Shown: positions 44,355 to 53,446, numbered from the stretch's first letter. The stretch: DNA of 64,000 nucleotides from Anaerolineaceae bacterium (GCA_011620555.1 WOYY01000042.1:1-64000); one strand, 5' to 3'. Notes: a model not told the origin generated them from the letters alone. Numbers and translations: made by a program.

Positions 44355-45245
44355 ATGACCGCAAAAATCATTGATGGAAAAGCCATCGCAGAATCAATCC
44401 GCGAAGAAGTGAAACAAAACGTGACCGAAAGGCTCGAACAGGGCCTGCCAGTCCCAGGTTTGGCAACCGTGATCATTGGCGATAATCCCGCCTCAAGAGT
44501 CTATGTCCGCATGAAACACAAGGCCTGCCAGGAAGCGGGCATCCGCTCTGTGGGGCATGAACTGCCCGCCACAGCCACCCAGGATGAAGTCGAATCGCTG
44601 GTGAAGCAGCTCAACGACGACCCAGGCATCCACGGCATCCTGGTGCAGCTGCCGCTGCCCGCCGGCCTGGATGAGGAACGCGTGCTCAATACGATCAGCA
44701 TCCAGAAAGATGTGGACGGTTTCCACCCGATCAATATCGGCCGTCTGGCCCAAAAGGGGCGTGAACCGCTCTTTGTCCCCGCCACCCCGGCCGGGGTGAT
44801 GGTGCTGCTGGAAAAGAACGGCACCTCGCTGGATGGCGCCAAAGCCGTCGTACTGGGCCGCTCGAACATTGTCGGGATGCCCGTCAGCCTGTTGCTGCTC
44901 CGTGAGAACGCCACCGTGACCATCTGCCACTCGCACACTCAGGACATCCCCGCCACCCTGCGCGAAGCCGACGTGGTCGTGGCCGCCATTGGCAAGCCCG
45001 GCTATGTCCGCGGCGACTGGATCAAACCCGGCGCAACCGTGATTGACGTGGGCACCAACCGGGTGGAAGACCCGGCCGCCAAGCGCGGCTATCGGCTGGT
45101 AGGCGATGTCAATTTTGATGAAGTCGTGAAAGTCGCTGGCGCGATCACCCCCTCGCCCGGCGGAGTCGGCCCCATGACCATCGCCATGCTCCTGCGCAAC
45201 ACCCTGCGCGCCGCCCGGCTGGCGGACGCGCGCGATATCGGGTAA
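44355..45245 (+). CDS. folD: Bifunctional methylenetetrahydrofolate dehydrogenase / cyclohydrolase
   Basis: 296 aa. Interconverts 5,10-methylene-, methenyl- and 10-formyl-tetrahydrofolate. Catalytic motif YVRMKHKACQEAGI with the key Lys, then GILVQLPLPAGLDEE, the NADP region GRSNIVGMPVSLLLL, and the C-terminal signature TPSPGGVGPMTIAMLLRNT. CCGGAGGAGCT precedes the ATG. The gene is monocistronic between its own promoter and a terminator at 45272. Confidence 0.97.
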   Translation: MTAKIIDGKAIAESIREEVKQNVTERLEQGLPVPGLATVIIGDNPASRVYVRMKHKACQEAGIRSVGHELPATATQDEVESLVKQLNDDPGIHGILVQLPLPAGLDEERVLNTISIQKDVDGFHPINIGRLAQKGREPLFVPATPAGVMVLLEKNGTSLDGAKAVVLGRSNIVGMPVSLLLLRENATVTICHSHTQDIPATLREADVVVAAIGKPGYVRGDWIKPGATVIDVGTNRVEDPAAKRGYRLVGDVNFDEVVKVAGAITPSPGGVGPMTIAMLLRNTLRAARLADARDIG

Positions 45246-45271
45246 ACTCCCCCCTAATATTTCATTTGGAG

Positions 45272-45297
45272 GGTCGCCCCACAGTGGGCGACCTTTC
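45272..45297 (+). terminator. Terminator after folD
   Basis: GGTCGCCC ... GGGCGACC perfect 8-bp stem with a six-base loop, followed by TTTCTGT. Confidence 0.8.
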
Positions 45298-45406
45298 TGT
45301 ATTATCCGGGACGCACTATCTCATGGGCGGGTACGGGAGGGCCGCCTCTACGGTTCAGTGATTATAGGGGCGCTCGACCCCCTCAAAGGCGGGTTGAGCT
45401 TATTCC

Positions 45407-45847
45407 TCAATACTCCATTACGATTGTGACCGGCCCATCATTCACCAAGGCAACGTCCATCATCGCGCCAAAAATCCCCGTCTGGGTCGGCACGCCCTGG
45501 TCCGTCAGCAAATGCGCAAAGGACTCCACCAGGGGTTCGGCCAGGTCTGGTTTGGCCGCAGCGATAAATGATGGGCGGCGGCCGCGGCTGGTGTCGGCAT
45601 AGAGCGTGAACTGCGAAACCACAATCGCCTCCGCCCCCACATCCAGCGCTGAGAGGTTCATCTTCTCATCCTCATCCTCAAAGATCCGCAAATGGGCGAT
45701 CTTTTCCACCATCTGCTGCGCCAGTTGCAGAGTGTCGCCGGGCGCAATCCCCAAAAGGATCACCAACCCCTGCCCGATCTCGGCCACCACTTTATTATCC
45801 ACGGTCACGGAACCTTCACTCACCCGCTGGATCACTGCCTTCATACT
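45407..45847 (-). CDS. dtd: D-aminoacyl-tRNA deacylase
   Basis: 146 aa, the usual size. Removes D-amino acids (and glycine from tRNA-Ala) mischarged on tRNA. The two family motifs are present: [18 protein letters not shown] (SQFTL) and NDGPVTI near the C-terminus. The ATG at 45847 precedes the conserved [25 protein letters not shown] provides a weak ribosome site. A TATAAT about 50 bases upstream on this strand is its likely promoter. Confidence 0.94.
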   Translation of the reverse strand, partial: SMKAVIQRVSEGSVTVDNKVVAEIGQGLVILLGIAPGDTLQLAQQMVEKIAHLRIFEDEDEKMNLSALDVGAEAIVVSQFTLYADTSRGRRPSFIAAAKPDLAEPLVESFAHLLTDQGVPTQTGIFGAMMDVALVNDGPVTIVMEY

Positions 45848-45953
45848 TCCATCCCATCCACTTTTCTTGAAATTAATCAATTAATTTGCATTTGATTATA
45901 GCATTGGCCCGTCTTTCTTTCCCAAAACTCGCTCAGAACACTTCAGGATACGC

Positions 45954-45959
45954 TATAAT
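45954..45959 (+). promoter_or_regulatory. -10 element of a probable leaderless gene (rnd)
   Basis: TATAAT ends exactly six bases before the ATG at 45966 (spacer CAAGGC). The AAGG in the spacer is too near the ATG to serve as Shine-Dalgarno. Same geometry as at 41099 and 44304. Confidence 0.65.
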
Positions 45960-45965
45960 CAAGGC

Positions 45966-47117
45966 ATGTTAACATCACTTCAAAACATCGAACTGGTCCG
46001 TGTGGACCAGCCGAACACACTGCACGACATCGCCAAAGAAATCACCCGATCCGATATCCTCGCTGTAGATACCGAGTCCAACAGTCTCTACGCCTACCAG
46101 GAACAGGTCTGCCTGATCCAGTTTTCCACCCGTGAAAAAGACTATTTGGTTGACACCCTCGCCCTGGAGGATCTCTCCGCCCTGGGGCCGATCTTCCAAT
46201 CGGATAAGATCCTCAAAGTTTTCCATGCGGCTGAATATGACCTGATCTGCCTCTTCCGGGATTACGGCTTCCGCTTCGATTATCTCTTCGATACGATGAT
46301 CGCCGCCCGGATCCTCGGCCTCCCGCAGGTCGGTTACGGCTCGCTGGTGGAAAAATACTTTGGCATCAACATGAACAAAAAATACCAGCGCGCGAACTGG
46401 GGCAAACGCCCCCTCAACCCGGAGATGCTGGAATATGCCCGGCAGGACAGCCACTATCTGATCGCCCTGCAGGAGATCCTGCGCAAGGAGCTGCAAGAGG
46501 CAGGCCTCTGGGAATTGGCGCTGGAAGATTTCAGACGCCAGACCCAGGGCATTGAAGACACCACCGAATCCTCTGAGGAGGATTTTTGGAAGCTGCGCGG
46601 CGCGAGGGACCTCAGCCCTGAAAAAGCCGCCGTGCTCAAAGCGCTCTACCAGTTCCGCGAGGAACAGGCCGCCCTCCAGGACCGCCCGCCCTTCAAGATC
46701 ATCAGCAACCAGGCCCTGGTGGAGATCGCCCAGGTCTGCCCGAAACATAAAGAAGAACTCTACATCCTTTCCAGCCTGAGCGACCGGCTGGCGGATCGCT
46801 ATGGCAAGAAGATCATGCAGGCCATCAAAGCCGGCAGACAGGCCCCGCCGGAATTCCCGCCGCAGCACAAACGCCCCAGAAATTCGATCCTCAAACGGAT
46901 GGATGCCCTGCGCGAATGGCGCAAGGTCACCGGTGTGGCATTGGGCGTGCCCTCAGACGTGATCCTGCCGCGGGATGTCCTCAACCGGATCGCCTGGGCA
47001 GGGCCGGACTGCTCCGAAGACCTTCAAACCGAGATGTATGACGTGCCCTACCGCTTCGACCGGTTTGGGCAGGCAATCCTCTCCACAATCCAACCCAACG
47101 GGAGTCACTCATTATGA
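45966..47117 (+). CDS. rnd: Ribonuclease D-like 3'-5' exonuclease
   Basis: 383 aa. DEDDy exonuclease that trims tRNA and other RNA 3' ends. Exo I LAVDTESNSLYAY (D, E), Exo II KVFHAAEYDLICLFRDYG, Exo III YARQDSHYLIAL (Y, D). An HRDC domain follows (about 215-290, VLKALYQFREEQAALQDRPPF). The stop overlaps the start of the next RNase gene by four bases (ATGA). Trimming activity would suit the tRNA-Ser gene just downstream. Confidence 0.92.
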   Translation: MLTSLQNIELVRVDQPNTLHDIAKEITRSDILAVDTESNSLYAYQEQVCLIQFSTREKDYLVDTLALEDLSALGPIFQSDKILKVFHAAEYDLICLFRDYGFRFDYLFDTMIAARILGLPQVGYGSLVEKYFGINMNKKYQRANWGKRPLNPEMLEYARQDSHYLIALQEILRKELQEAGLWELALEDFRRQTQGIEDTTESSEEDFWKLRGARDLSPEKAAVLKALYQFREEQAALQDRPPFKIISNQALVEIAQVCPKHKEELYILSSLSDRLADRYGKKIMQAIKAGRQAPPEFPPQHKRPRNSILKRMDALREWRKVTGVALGVPSDVILPRDVLNRIAWAGPDCSEDLQTEMYDVPYRFDRFGQAILSTIQPNGSHSL

Positions 47118-48517
47118 AACTGACCATTTACGGCGCGGCCCAGACCGTCACCGGTTCAAAATACCTGCTCGAAATCAACAGCCAACGCCTGCTCTTGGAA
47201 TGCGGTCTGTTCCAGGGTAAGCGCTCCGAAACCTACGAAAATAACCTCAATTTCGACTTCGACCCCGCCTCAATTGATGCGGCGATCCTCTCCCATGCTC
47301 ATATTGACCACAGCGGCAACCTGCCCAACCTGGTCAAGAGCGGCTACAGCGGCCCGATATATGCCACCGACGCCACCCGCGACCTGGCCGATATCATGCT
47401 CAAGGATGCAGGTCACATCCAGGAATACGATGTGCAATACGTCAATAAAAAGCGCAAGCGAAAAGGCCTGCCGCCGGTGGAGCCGCTCTACACCCAGGCG
47501 GATGCGGCCCGGGTCATCCCGCTCTTCAGGCAGATTCCTTATGAAACCGAGTTCGAACCCATCCCCGGTGTGAAAGCGCACTTCGTGGATGCCGGGCACA
47601 TTCTGGGGTCGGCTGCCGTCGTGCTGGACCTGACTGAGAACGGCCGCACGCACCGCCTATGGTTCTCCGGTGATATCGGCCGGCCGGACAAGCCCCTGCT
47701 GCGGGACCCGGTCTTCCCCACCGGGCAGGGCGTGGATACGCTGCTGATGGAATCCACCTATGGCGACCGCCCGCACGACGACATCACCAAGGCTGTCGCC
47801 GAGTTGCGGGAAGTGGTCAACCGCACGGTGCACCGCGGCGGCAAGGTGATCATCCCGGCCTTTTCCGTCGGCCGCACGCAGTCCCTGGTCTATTACCTCA
47901 ACGAAATGATGTCCAACGGCGAGCTCCCCAAGGTGCCAGTCTTTGTGGATAGTCCTCTGGCCGTCTCCGCCTCGGAGGTCTACCGCCGCCATCCGGAATG
48001 CTATGACAGAGAGACCTGGGCCTTCATCTCTGAACACCGCCACCCCGCGCTGGACTTCGACCAGCTGACCTATACCCACTCGGTGGACGAATCCAAAGCG
48101 CTGAACTTCCGGGATGACCCAATGATCATCATCAGCGCCTCGGGCATGGCCGAGGCCGGGCGCATCCTGCACCACATCAAGAACAACATCGACGACGAGC
48201 GCAACACGATCCTGATCGTCTCCTGGCAGGCGCCCTACACCCTGGGCCGCCGCCTGGCCGACCGGGATAAGGAAGTGCGCATCTTCGGCGAAACCTACCA
48301 GCGCAAAGCCCAGATGGAAACCATCAATGGCTTCTCAGCCCACGCCGGGCAGGGCGGCCTGATCGAATACGCGTCCAGCGTGGCCGGGCAGGCCCAGCGC
48401 ATCATCCTGATCCACGGTGAAGCGGATGGCGCCGAAGCGCTGCAGGAGAAGCTGAAGGGCGTGCCAAATCTGCCGCCGGTCTTCTTCCCGGAGCGCAAGA
48501 CGAGCTTTGAACTGTAA
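47114..48517 (+). CDS. MBL-fold beta-CASP RNase (CPSF73/YSH1-like)
   Basis: 467 aa. Metallo-beta-lactamase motif SHAHIDHSGNLPNLV, then DAGHILGSAAVVL, GDIGRPDKPLL and the beta-CASP motifs A-C: MESTYGDR, IPAFSVGRTQSLVYYLNEM, IIISASGMAEAGR and NGFSAHAGQGGL. The set is that of bacterial YSH1-type RNA-processing enzymes; it lacks the long C-terminal domain of RNase J. Coupled to rnd through a 4-base overlap, so an exonuclease and a metallo-RNase are made together. Confidence 0.92.
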   Translation: MKLTIYGAAQTVTGSKYLLEINSQRLLLECGLFQGKRSETYENNLNFDFDPASIDAAILSHAHIDHSGNLPNLVKSGYSGPIYATDATRDLADIMLKDAGHIQEYDVQYVNKKRKRKGLPPVEPLYTQADAARVIPLFRQIPYETEFEPIPGVKAHFVDAGHILGSAAVVLDLTENGRTHRLWFSGDIGRPDKPLLRDPVFPTGQGVDTLLMESTYGDRPHDDITKAVAELREVVNRTVHRGGKVIIPAFSVGRTQSLVYYLNEMMSNGELPKVPVFVDSPLAVSASEVYRRHPECYDRETWAFISEHRHPALDFDQLTYTHSVDESKALNFRDDPMIIISASGMAEAGRILHHIKNNIDDERNTILIVSWQAPYTLGRRLADRDKEVRIFGETYQRKAQMETINGFSAHAGQGGLIEYASSVAGQAQRIILIHGEADGAEALQEKLKGVPNLPPVFFPERKTSFEL

Positions 48518-48557
48518 CTGCCCAGGATAATTTCGAGTATAATGGATGCCTGCTTGT

Positions 48558-48645
48558 GGAGAGGTGCCGGAGTGGACGATCGGGGCGGTCTCGAAAACCG
48601 TTGTAGCCCTTGGGGCTACCGAGGGTTCGAATCCCTCCCTCTCCG
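48558..48645 (+). tRNA. tRNA-Ser (anticodon CGA)
   Basis: Acceptor GGAGAGG/CCTCTCC, anticodon loop CTCGAAA, long variable arm TAGCCC-TTGGGGCTA, T arm GAGGG-TTCGAAT-CCCTC. Discriminator G; CCA is not encoded. A TATAAT at 48538-48543 stands 14 bases upstream. Confidence 0.95.
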
Positions 48646-48683
48646 CTGTCGAGTGACGGTAATATTGATACAATTTCATGGTC

Positions 48684-48716
48684 GCTCCCGCTGAAACTGC
48701 GCGGGGGCCTTTTTTT
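48684..48716 (+). terminator. Terminator after tRNA-Ser(CGA)
   Basis: CCCGC/GCGGG stem followed by GGCC and a run of seven T. The flanking bases allow alternative pairings, but the T tract is clear. Confidence 0.75.
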
Positions 48717-48854
48717 ATTTTATGGGTGCAATTTCAAAAGGGGGTGCGCCCTTTTTCACGATAGTCGCTTGTGCGCCAGACGAAATCTTCTGTCCGAGGA
48801 TAGGATGAGCGAGGAAGAGAAAAGATCGTCGTCAATCCCTCGTTGTCTTTCTCC

Positions 48855-49202
48855 TTATGCCGGAAAAACTACCACGAGCAGCATCTTGAACCGCACCGCT
48901 GCTTCGATCGCGTGGGGTATGTGCGCGGGCATCACAATGCTCTGCCCGGCTTCAAGCTCATACACTTTACCACCAATAGTAATGCTCGCGCTGCCATCCA
49001 AAATATAGACCAGCGCATCACCATGGGACTCATGCGTGCTGATCTCCTCGTCCTTGTCAAACGCAAACAGCGTGATGCTCACGGCCTTGTTCTGTGCCAA
49101 TGTACGGCTGACAACTTGCCCCTCCTGATACGCGACAAGAGAAGCCAAGTCCAACACTTTTTCAATATCGATATTTTTTAAGAATCTATCTTCCATATTC
49201 AT
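48855..49202 (-). CDS. Cupin domain protein
   Basis: 115 aa, a single small cupin barrel. Motif 1 is degenerate: STHESHGDALVYILDG retains two His and the Gly. Motif 2 is AGQSIVMPAHIPHAI. AAGGAGCA precedes the ATG. Cupins of this size often regulate or bind small molecules and metals; the ligand is unknown. Gene density drops around it and an IS30-type remnant lies 110 bases upstream, so it may belong to a transferred patch. Confidence 0.87.
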   Translation of the reverse strand: MNMEDRFLKNIDIEKVLDLASLVAYQEGQVVSRTLAQNKAVSITLFAFDKDEEISTHESHGDALVYILDGSASITIGGKVYELEAGQSIVMPAHIPHAIEAAVRFKMLLVVVFPA

Positions 49203-49313
49203 TGCTCCTTTTATCCTTTGGATTCAACTCACAAGTGCCACAAAGTTGGTTTTAGAAAGGTAAGCTGAAGTAGAAATAAGGCTCTTTCCACTTTCCAGAG
49301 TGAAGGAGCGCTT

Positions 49314-49463
49314 ATGAGTTACTCGCAGCTTACCTATAAACAAAGATACCTTATTTATGAGCTTTTGAAAATAGAATCTGACCAAACAGAGATAGCCAAA
49401 GTCATCGGTGTCAATAAATCAACGATCAGCCGAGAACTGAAACCCCGAACCATTGGCTCATGA
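49314..49463 (+). pseudogene. IS30-family transposase N-terminal fragment
   Basis: 49 codons (MSYSQLTYKQRYLIYELLKI onward) containing the HTH_38 motif QTEIAKVIGVNKSTISREL found at the start of IS30 transposases. The reading frame then diverges (KPRTIGS) and stops. The DDE catalytic region is absent, and no matching terminal inverted repeats could be recognised in the next 250 bases. The AT-rich codon use (AAA, ATA, TTA) differs from neighbours, which supports a foreign origin. It is a decayed remnant. Confidence 0.8.
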
Positions 49464-49703
49464 GTCACGAGACAAAATTTTGAGGCTTGACTAACTCCGG
49501 CATTCCTAAATGATCTTCTCATCACCCATTATATTGGTGATAAAGGATTGTTGGATGATCTTAGACCCGCTCTTAGGCTCGGATAGAAGAACTATTAATG
49601 AATTGGCGCAGACCCCGCCGAAGGGGAAAACCAGAATGAAACCCGTGCGAGAACGGAAACCCGCACGCATTCGTGCGAGTTCTTTTTAAATCCCCAATCC
49701 CCC
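49464..49703 (+). other. Non-coding remnant with alternative hairpins
   Basis: No gene is visible. CGTGCG occurs at 49644-49649 and 49672-49677, with CGCACG between them (49662-49667), so the middle copy can pair with either flank. The second hairpin is bracketed by AGAAC/GTTCT and followed by T5 (49683-49687), like a terminator with an anti-terminator. Nothing on the plus strand downstream would be controlled by it. Confidence 0.45.
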
Positions 49704-49745
49704 AAAAAAAAGGACGCATTGCGCTCCCCCAAACGCAACACGTCC
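49704..49745 (-). terminator. Terminator of the marR-ABC exporter operon
   Basis: GGACG-x-GTTGCG ... CGC-AA-x-CGTCC inverted repeat, followed on the minus strand by eight T. Confidence 0.85.
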
Positions 49746-49768
49746 CGATGAATCCTCACAAAGAGGGT

Positions 49769-51637
49769 CTAAACCATTTCAAACTGGCTGTTATACAGCT
49801 CGGCATAGAAGCCATTTTCCGCCAGCAATTCCGCATGCGTGCCGCTCTCCACGATATCGCCATCCCGCATCACCAGGATCTTATCGGCGTTCTTAATCGT
49901 GGACAAGCGGTGGGCGATCACAAAGGAGGTCCGGCCGGCGGTCAGCTGGTCCATGGCCGCCTGGACGATTCGCTCCGTGCGGGTATCCACAGAACTGGTC
50001 GCCTCATCCAAAATCAGGAGCGGGGCATTCTGGATCATCGCCCGCGCAATCGTGAGCAGCTGCTTCTGTCCTTCGGAGAGGCTCGCCCGGTCGCTCAGGA
50101 CGGTGTCGTACCCATCCGGCAGGGTCATAATGAAGTGGTGCAGCCCCACAGTCTTGCAGGCCGAAATCACCTGCTCGTCAGTGACGCCCGGCTTGCTGTA
50201 GGCGATGTTTTCTTTGATCGTCCCTTCAAAAAGCCAGGTGTCCTGCAGGACCATGCCAAACTGTTCGTGGACGTTTTCCCGCGGGACTTCGTTGATCGGA
50301 GTGCCATCCAGAAGGATCTCGCCGCCATCCAGGTCATAGAAACGCATCACCAGGTTCACCATCGTGGTCTTGCCTGCCCCGGTCGGGCCGACAATGGCGA
50401 CTTTCTGTCCCGGCATCACCTGGGCAGAGAAATCATGGATGATGGTTTTCTCCGGTGAATAGCCAAACTTGACATGCCTGAATTCAACCTCGCCTTTGAT
50501 CTCGCCCAGGCGTTTGGTCTTGTAGCTTTCATCTTCCAGCTCGACTTCGCCCAGGAAATCAAACACCCGCTCGCTGGCTGCCGCCGTCCGCTGCAGGTTG
50601 TTGAAGGCCTGCGCGACCTGGGCCAGAGGCTGGGTGAACAAGCGCACATACAGCATGAACGCAACGATCACACCGAACGTAATCGTCCCATTTTTGGTCA
50701 GCACCGCGCCGATCACGGAGACCGCCACATAGCCAAAATTGCCGACGAAGGTCATCAACGGCATCATCAAACCCGACAGGAATTGGGATTTCCAGGCGCT
50801 TTGGTACAGGTTGTCATTGATGGATTCGAACTTTTCCTTCGCTTCGCGGCTGCCATTATAAGCTTTGACCACATTGTGCCCGGAATAAATCTCTTCAACA
50901 TGGCCGTTGATGGCGCCCAGTTCGTTTTGCTGGATCTTGAAATATTTCTGCGAACTCCTCATGATCAGCACCATCAGGACCAGACCGATAATGCTCGCGC
51001 CAACGGCTGTCACGGCCATGATCCAGTTGTTGTAAAACATCATGATCAACGAGCCGAAGAACATGGTCACGGAAGTGATCAGCGTCGCCAGGCTTTGGTT
51101 CAGGGTTTGGCCGATGGCGTCCACGTCGTTCGTCACCCGGCTGAGGACATTGCCAATGCTGGTATTGTCAAAATACTTCAATGGGAGCCGATTGATCTTT
51201 TGGGAAATATCAGTCCGCATTTTCTTGGCTAGGGCCTGAGTCACCGTGGCCATGATGAAGCTTTGGATATAGCCCAGGACCATCGAGCCGGCATAGAAAA
51301 ACACCAGCGTCCAGGCAATCCTTGTAACGGCATCCATATCGATGCTGCCCATAACCGGCAGGTTATCCACCAGCGCCGGCAGCCCTTTGACGATCTCGTT
51401 GGCCAAGTCTTTCAGTTTATTCGGGCCAACAATCTGCAGCATCGTTCCACCAACCGCCGCAACCAGCGCGACCACGATTGCCGGAAGGTACTTCTTCCCA
51501 TACTGCAGCAATTTTTGCATGGTGGCTTTAAAGTCTTTAGGTTTTTCAACAGCTCCGCGCATCCCACCCCCACCCATGCGACCGCGCCCGCCTACTGAGC
51601 CTCTGGAAGAAGTTGTATTTTCCGAATTTCCGTTCAT
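49769..51637 (-). CDS. ABC exporter subunit, canonical ATPase half (heterodimeric multidrug type)
   Basis: 622 aa: Gly/Arg-rich N-terminus (residues 5-25), six-helix membrane domain (about 55-350), ATPase domain (about 385-622). Walker A GPTGAGKTTMVNL, signature LSEGQKQLLTIARA, Walker B LLILDEATSSVD with catalytic Glu, H-loop FVIAHRLSTI. It overlaps the partner gene by four bases. The pair matches LmrCD/BmrCD-type heterodimers, in which one site is catalytic and the other degenerate. Substrate unknown; drugs or lipids are typical. Confidence 0.92.
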   Translation of the reverse strand: MNGNSENTTSSRGSVGGRGRMGGGGMRGAVEKPKDFKATMQKLLQYGKKYLPAIVVALVAAVGGTMLQIVGPNKLKDLANEIVKGLPALVDNLPVMGSIDMDAVTRIAWTLVFFYAGSMVLGYIQSFIMATVTQALAKKMRTDISQKINRLPLKYFDNTSIGNVLSRVTNDVDAIGQTLNQSLATLITSVTMFFGSLIMMFYNNWIMAVTAVGASIIGLVLMVLIMRSSQKYFKIQQNELGAINGHVEEIYSGHNVVKAYNGSREAKEKFESINDNLYQSAWKSQFLSGLMMPLMTFVGNFGYVAVSVIGAVLTKNGTITFGVIVAFMLYVRLFTQPLAQVAQAFNNLQRTAAASERVFDFLGEVELEDESYKTKRLGEIKGEVEFRHVKFGYSPEKTIIHDFSAQVMPGQKVAIVGPTGAGKTTMVNLVMRFYDLDGGEILLDGTPINEVPRENVHEQFGMVLQDTWLFEGTIKENIAYSKPGVTDEQVISACKTVGLHHFIMTLPDGYDTVLSDRASLSEGQKQLLTIARAMIQNAPLLILDEATSSVDTRTERIVQAAMDQLTAGRTSFVIAHRLSTIKNADKILVMRDGDIVESGTHAELLAENGFYAELYNSQFEMV

Positions 51638-53394
51638 GATTGGAGTTCCTCTTCACTTAACTGTGATGTGGCAATCTCTTTATAAACTGCACAGGACTGC
51701 AACAATTCCTTGTGCTTGCCAATCCCAACAACCTGTCCTTTATCCAAAACAATAATCCGATCGGCATCCATGATCGTCCCGATCCGCTGGGCAACGATCA
51801 GGTTGGTGACATCACCAGTCTCTTTCTTTAACACCGTGCGCAGTTCGCGATCGGTCTTATAATCCAGGGCCGAAAAACTGTCGTCAAAAATATAGATTTC
51901 CGGTTTCCGGCAGACCGCCCGGGCAATGGCCAGCCGTTGTTTCTGTCCGCCGGACACGTTCATGCCGCCCTGAGAGATCTGGGCCTCATATTGGCCATCC
52001 ATCTGCTCAACAAAATCCGCACTTTGGGCAATCCGAACGGCGTCCCGGATATCCGCTTCCAAAGGCTTTTCACGGCCGTTATCGCCATAGCTGACATTTT
52101 CGCTGACCGTGCCGCGGAACAACACGGCTTTCTGGGGAACATAGCCGATTTTATTGCGCAGCGATTCAAGCGTATAGTCCTTGATATTGACACCATCAAT
52201 GAAAATATCGCCTTCCGTCGCGTCGTAGAAACGGGGCACCAGGTTGATCAGCGTGCTCTTCCCGCTGCCCGTTGAACCGATGAAAGCCACCGTCTCACCT
52301 TTATGGGCGGTAAAACTGACATCCTCCAACACGTATTCAGCCGCATCAGGATACTTAAAGCAAACCTGGTCAAAGACAATCTCACCCGATTGCCCTGCCT
52401 CACCCGCCGTGAGCCAGCCGTCTTTGATTTTCGGTTCCGTATCCAAAACTTCGTTGATCCGGTTGGCGGAAACAGCTGCTCGAGGCAGCAGGACAAAGAT
52501 CAGCGCCAGCATCATGAAAGACATAATGATCTGCATGGCATAGGAGGAGAAAACCACCATATTGGAGAAAATAATGATCCGGTCCATCATACCGGCCGCG
52601 TTGATCATATAAGCGCCAATCCAGTAGATGGCCAGGGTCAGGCCGCTGAGCAGGACGGTGATTACCGGCATCAGAAACGCCATTCCCCGGCTGGTAAAGA
52701 GCTGTGTAGCCGTCAGTTCCTCATTGGCCTCCTCAAATTTTTGTTCCTGAAAATCCTCAGCGTTGTAGGCCCGAACGACCCGCAGGCCGGTCAAATTTTC
52801 CCGCGTCACCTGGTTCAGGTTATCGGTCAACACCTGCATCTTTTTGAACTTCGGCAGGACAAAGATCAACAGGATCGAAATCAACGCGATCAGGATCAGC
52901 ACTGTGATCCCTGTTGCCAAAGTCCACTCATACCCTTTTCCGGCAATCTTGGTAATGGCCCAAACCGCCATGATCGGCGCACGGATGATCAGCATCAGAC
53001 CCAGTGTGATCAGCATTTGAACCTGGGTGACATCGTTCGTGGAGCGGGTGATCAGGCTGGCAGTTGAGAACTGATGGATCTCTTCCATTGAAAAGGAATC
53101 GACCTTTTCAAATAACAAACTGCGCAGCCTTTTGGAGAGCGACGCGGCGATCCGTGAGGCAAAGTAGCCAACCACAATGGCTGATGCGAGGCTGCCGAGC
53201 GCGCAGAGCAACATCTTGCCGCCTGCCAGCCAAATATCCGCTATCTCACTGCCCGGCGTTTGGGTCAGCTGGGTGATCTCGGCCATGAAGTCCGGCAGCT
53301 TCAGGTCCAACCAGACCTGGGCAACAATAAAGACCAAACTGATGCCGACCTGAAGCCAATCTTTAGTTTTTAAATGTTTCAATATTTTAAGCAT
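51634..53394 (-). CDS. ABC exporter subunit, degenerate ATPase half (heterodimeric multidrug type)
   Basis: 586 aa: membrane domain about 15-310, ATPase domain about 340-586. Walker A GSTGSGKSTLINL and signature NVSGGQKQRLAIARA are good. Walker B is IYIFDDSFSALD, with Asp in place of the catalytic Glu, and the H-loop His is Gln (LIVAQRIGTI). These two changes define the non-catalytic partner in heterodimeric exporters. AAAGGAAACACCCT precedes the ATG. First ABC gene after marR. Confidence 0.92.
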   Translation of the reverse strand: MLKILKHLKTKDWLQVGISLVFIVAQVWLDLKLPDFMAEITQLTQTPGSEIADIWLAGGKMLLCALGSLASAIVVGYFASRIAASLSKRLRSLLFEKVDSFSMEEIHQFSTASLITRSTNDVTQVQMLITLGLMLIIRAPIMAVWAITKIAGKGYEWTLATGITVLILIALISILLIFVLPKFKKMQVLTDNLNQVTRENLTGLRVVRAYNAEDFQEQKFEEANEELTATQLFTSRGMAFLMPVITVLLSGLTLAIYWIGAYMINAAGMMDRIIIFSNMVVFSSYAMQIIMSFMMLALIFVLLPRAAVSANRINEVLDTEPKIKDGWLTAGEAGQSGEIVFDQVCFKYPDAAEYVLEDVSFTAHKGETVAFIGSTGSGKSTLINLVPRFYDATEGDIFIDGVNIKDYTLESLRNKIGYVPQKAVLFRGTVSENVSYGDNGREKPLEADIRDAVRIAQSADFVEQMDGQYEAQISQGGMNVSGGQKQRLAIARAVCRKPEIYIFDDSFSALDYKTDRELRTVLKKETGDVTNLIVAQRIGTIMDADRIIVLDKGQVVGIGKHKELLQSCAVYKEIATSQLSEEELQS

Positions 53395-53416
53395 AGGGTG
53401 TTTCCTTTATGAATGC

Positions 53417-53446
53417 TATTAATGCGATTTGGGATTGGTATTAATA
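53417..53446. promoter_or_regulatory. Repeated TATTAAT boxes between marR and the ABC genes
   Basis: TATTAAT at 53417-53423 and TATTAATA at 53439-53446 (22 bases apart). A longer palindrome, TTATTAATAA, lies upstream of marR at 53968-53977. They are candidate MarR operators because regulators of this family bind short AT-rich palindromes. Assigned from repetition alone. Confidence 0.4.

Noticed and set aside
49644-49687. Terminator of the ABC exporter operon
   Set aside because: The T tract is on the wrong strand; the minus-strand terminator at 49704-49745 fits the operon.
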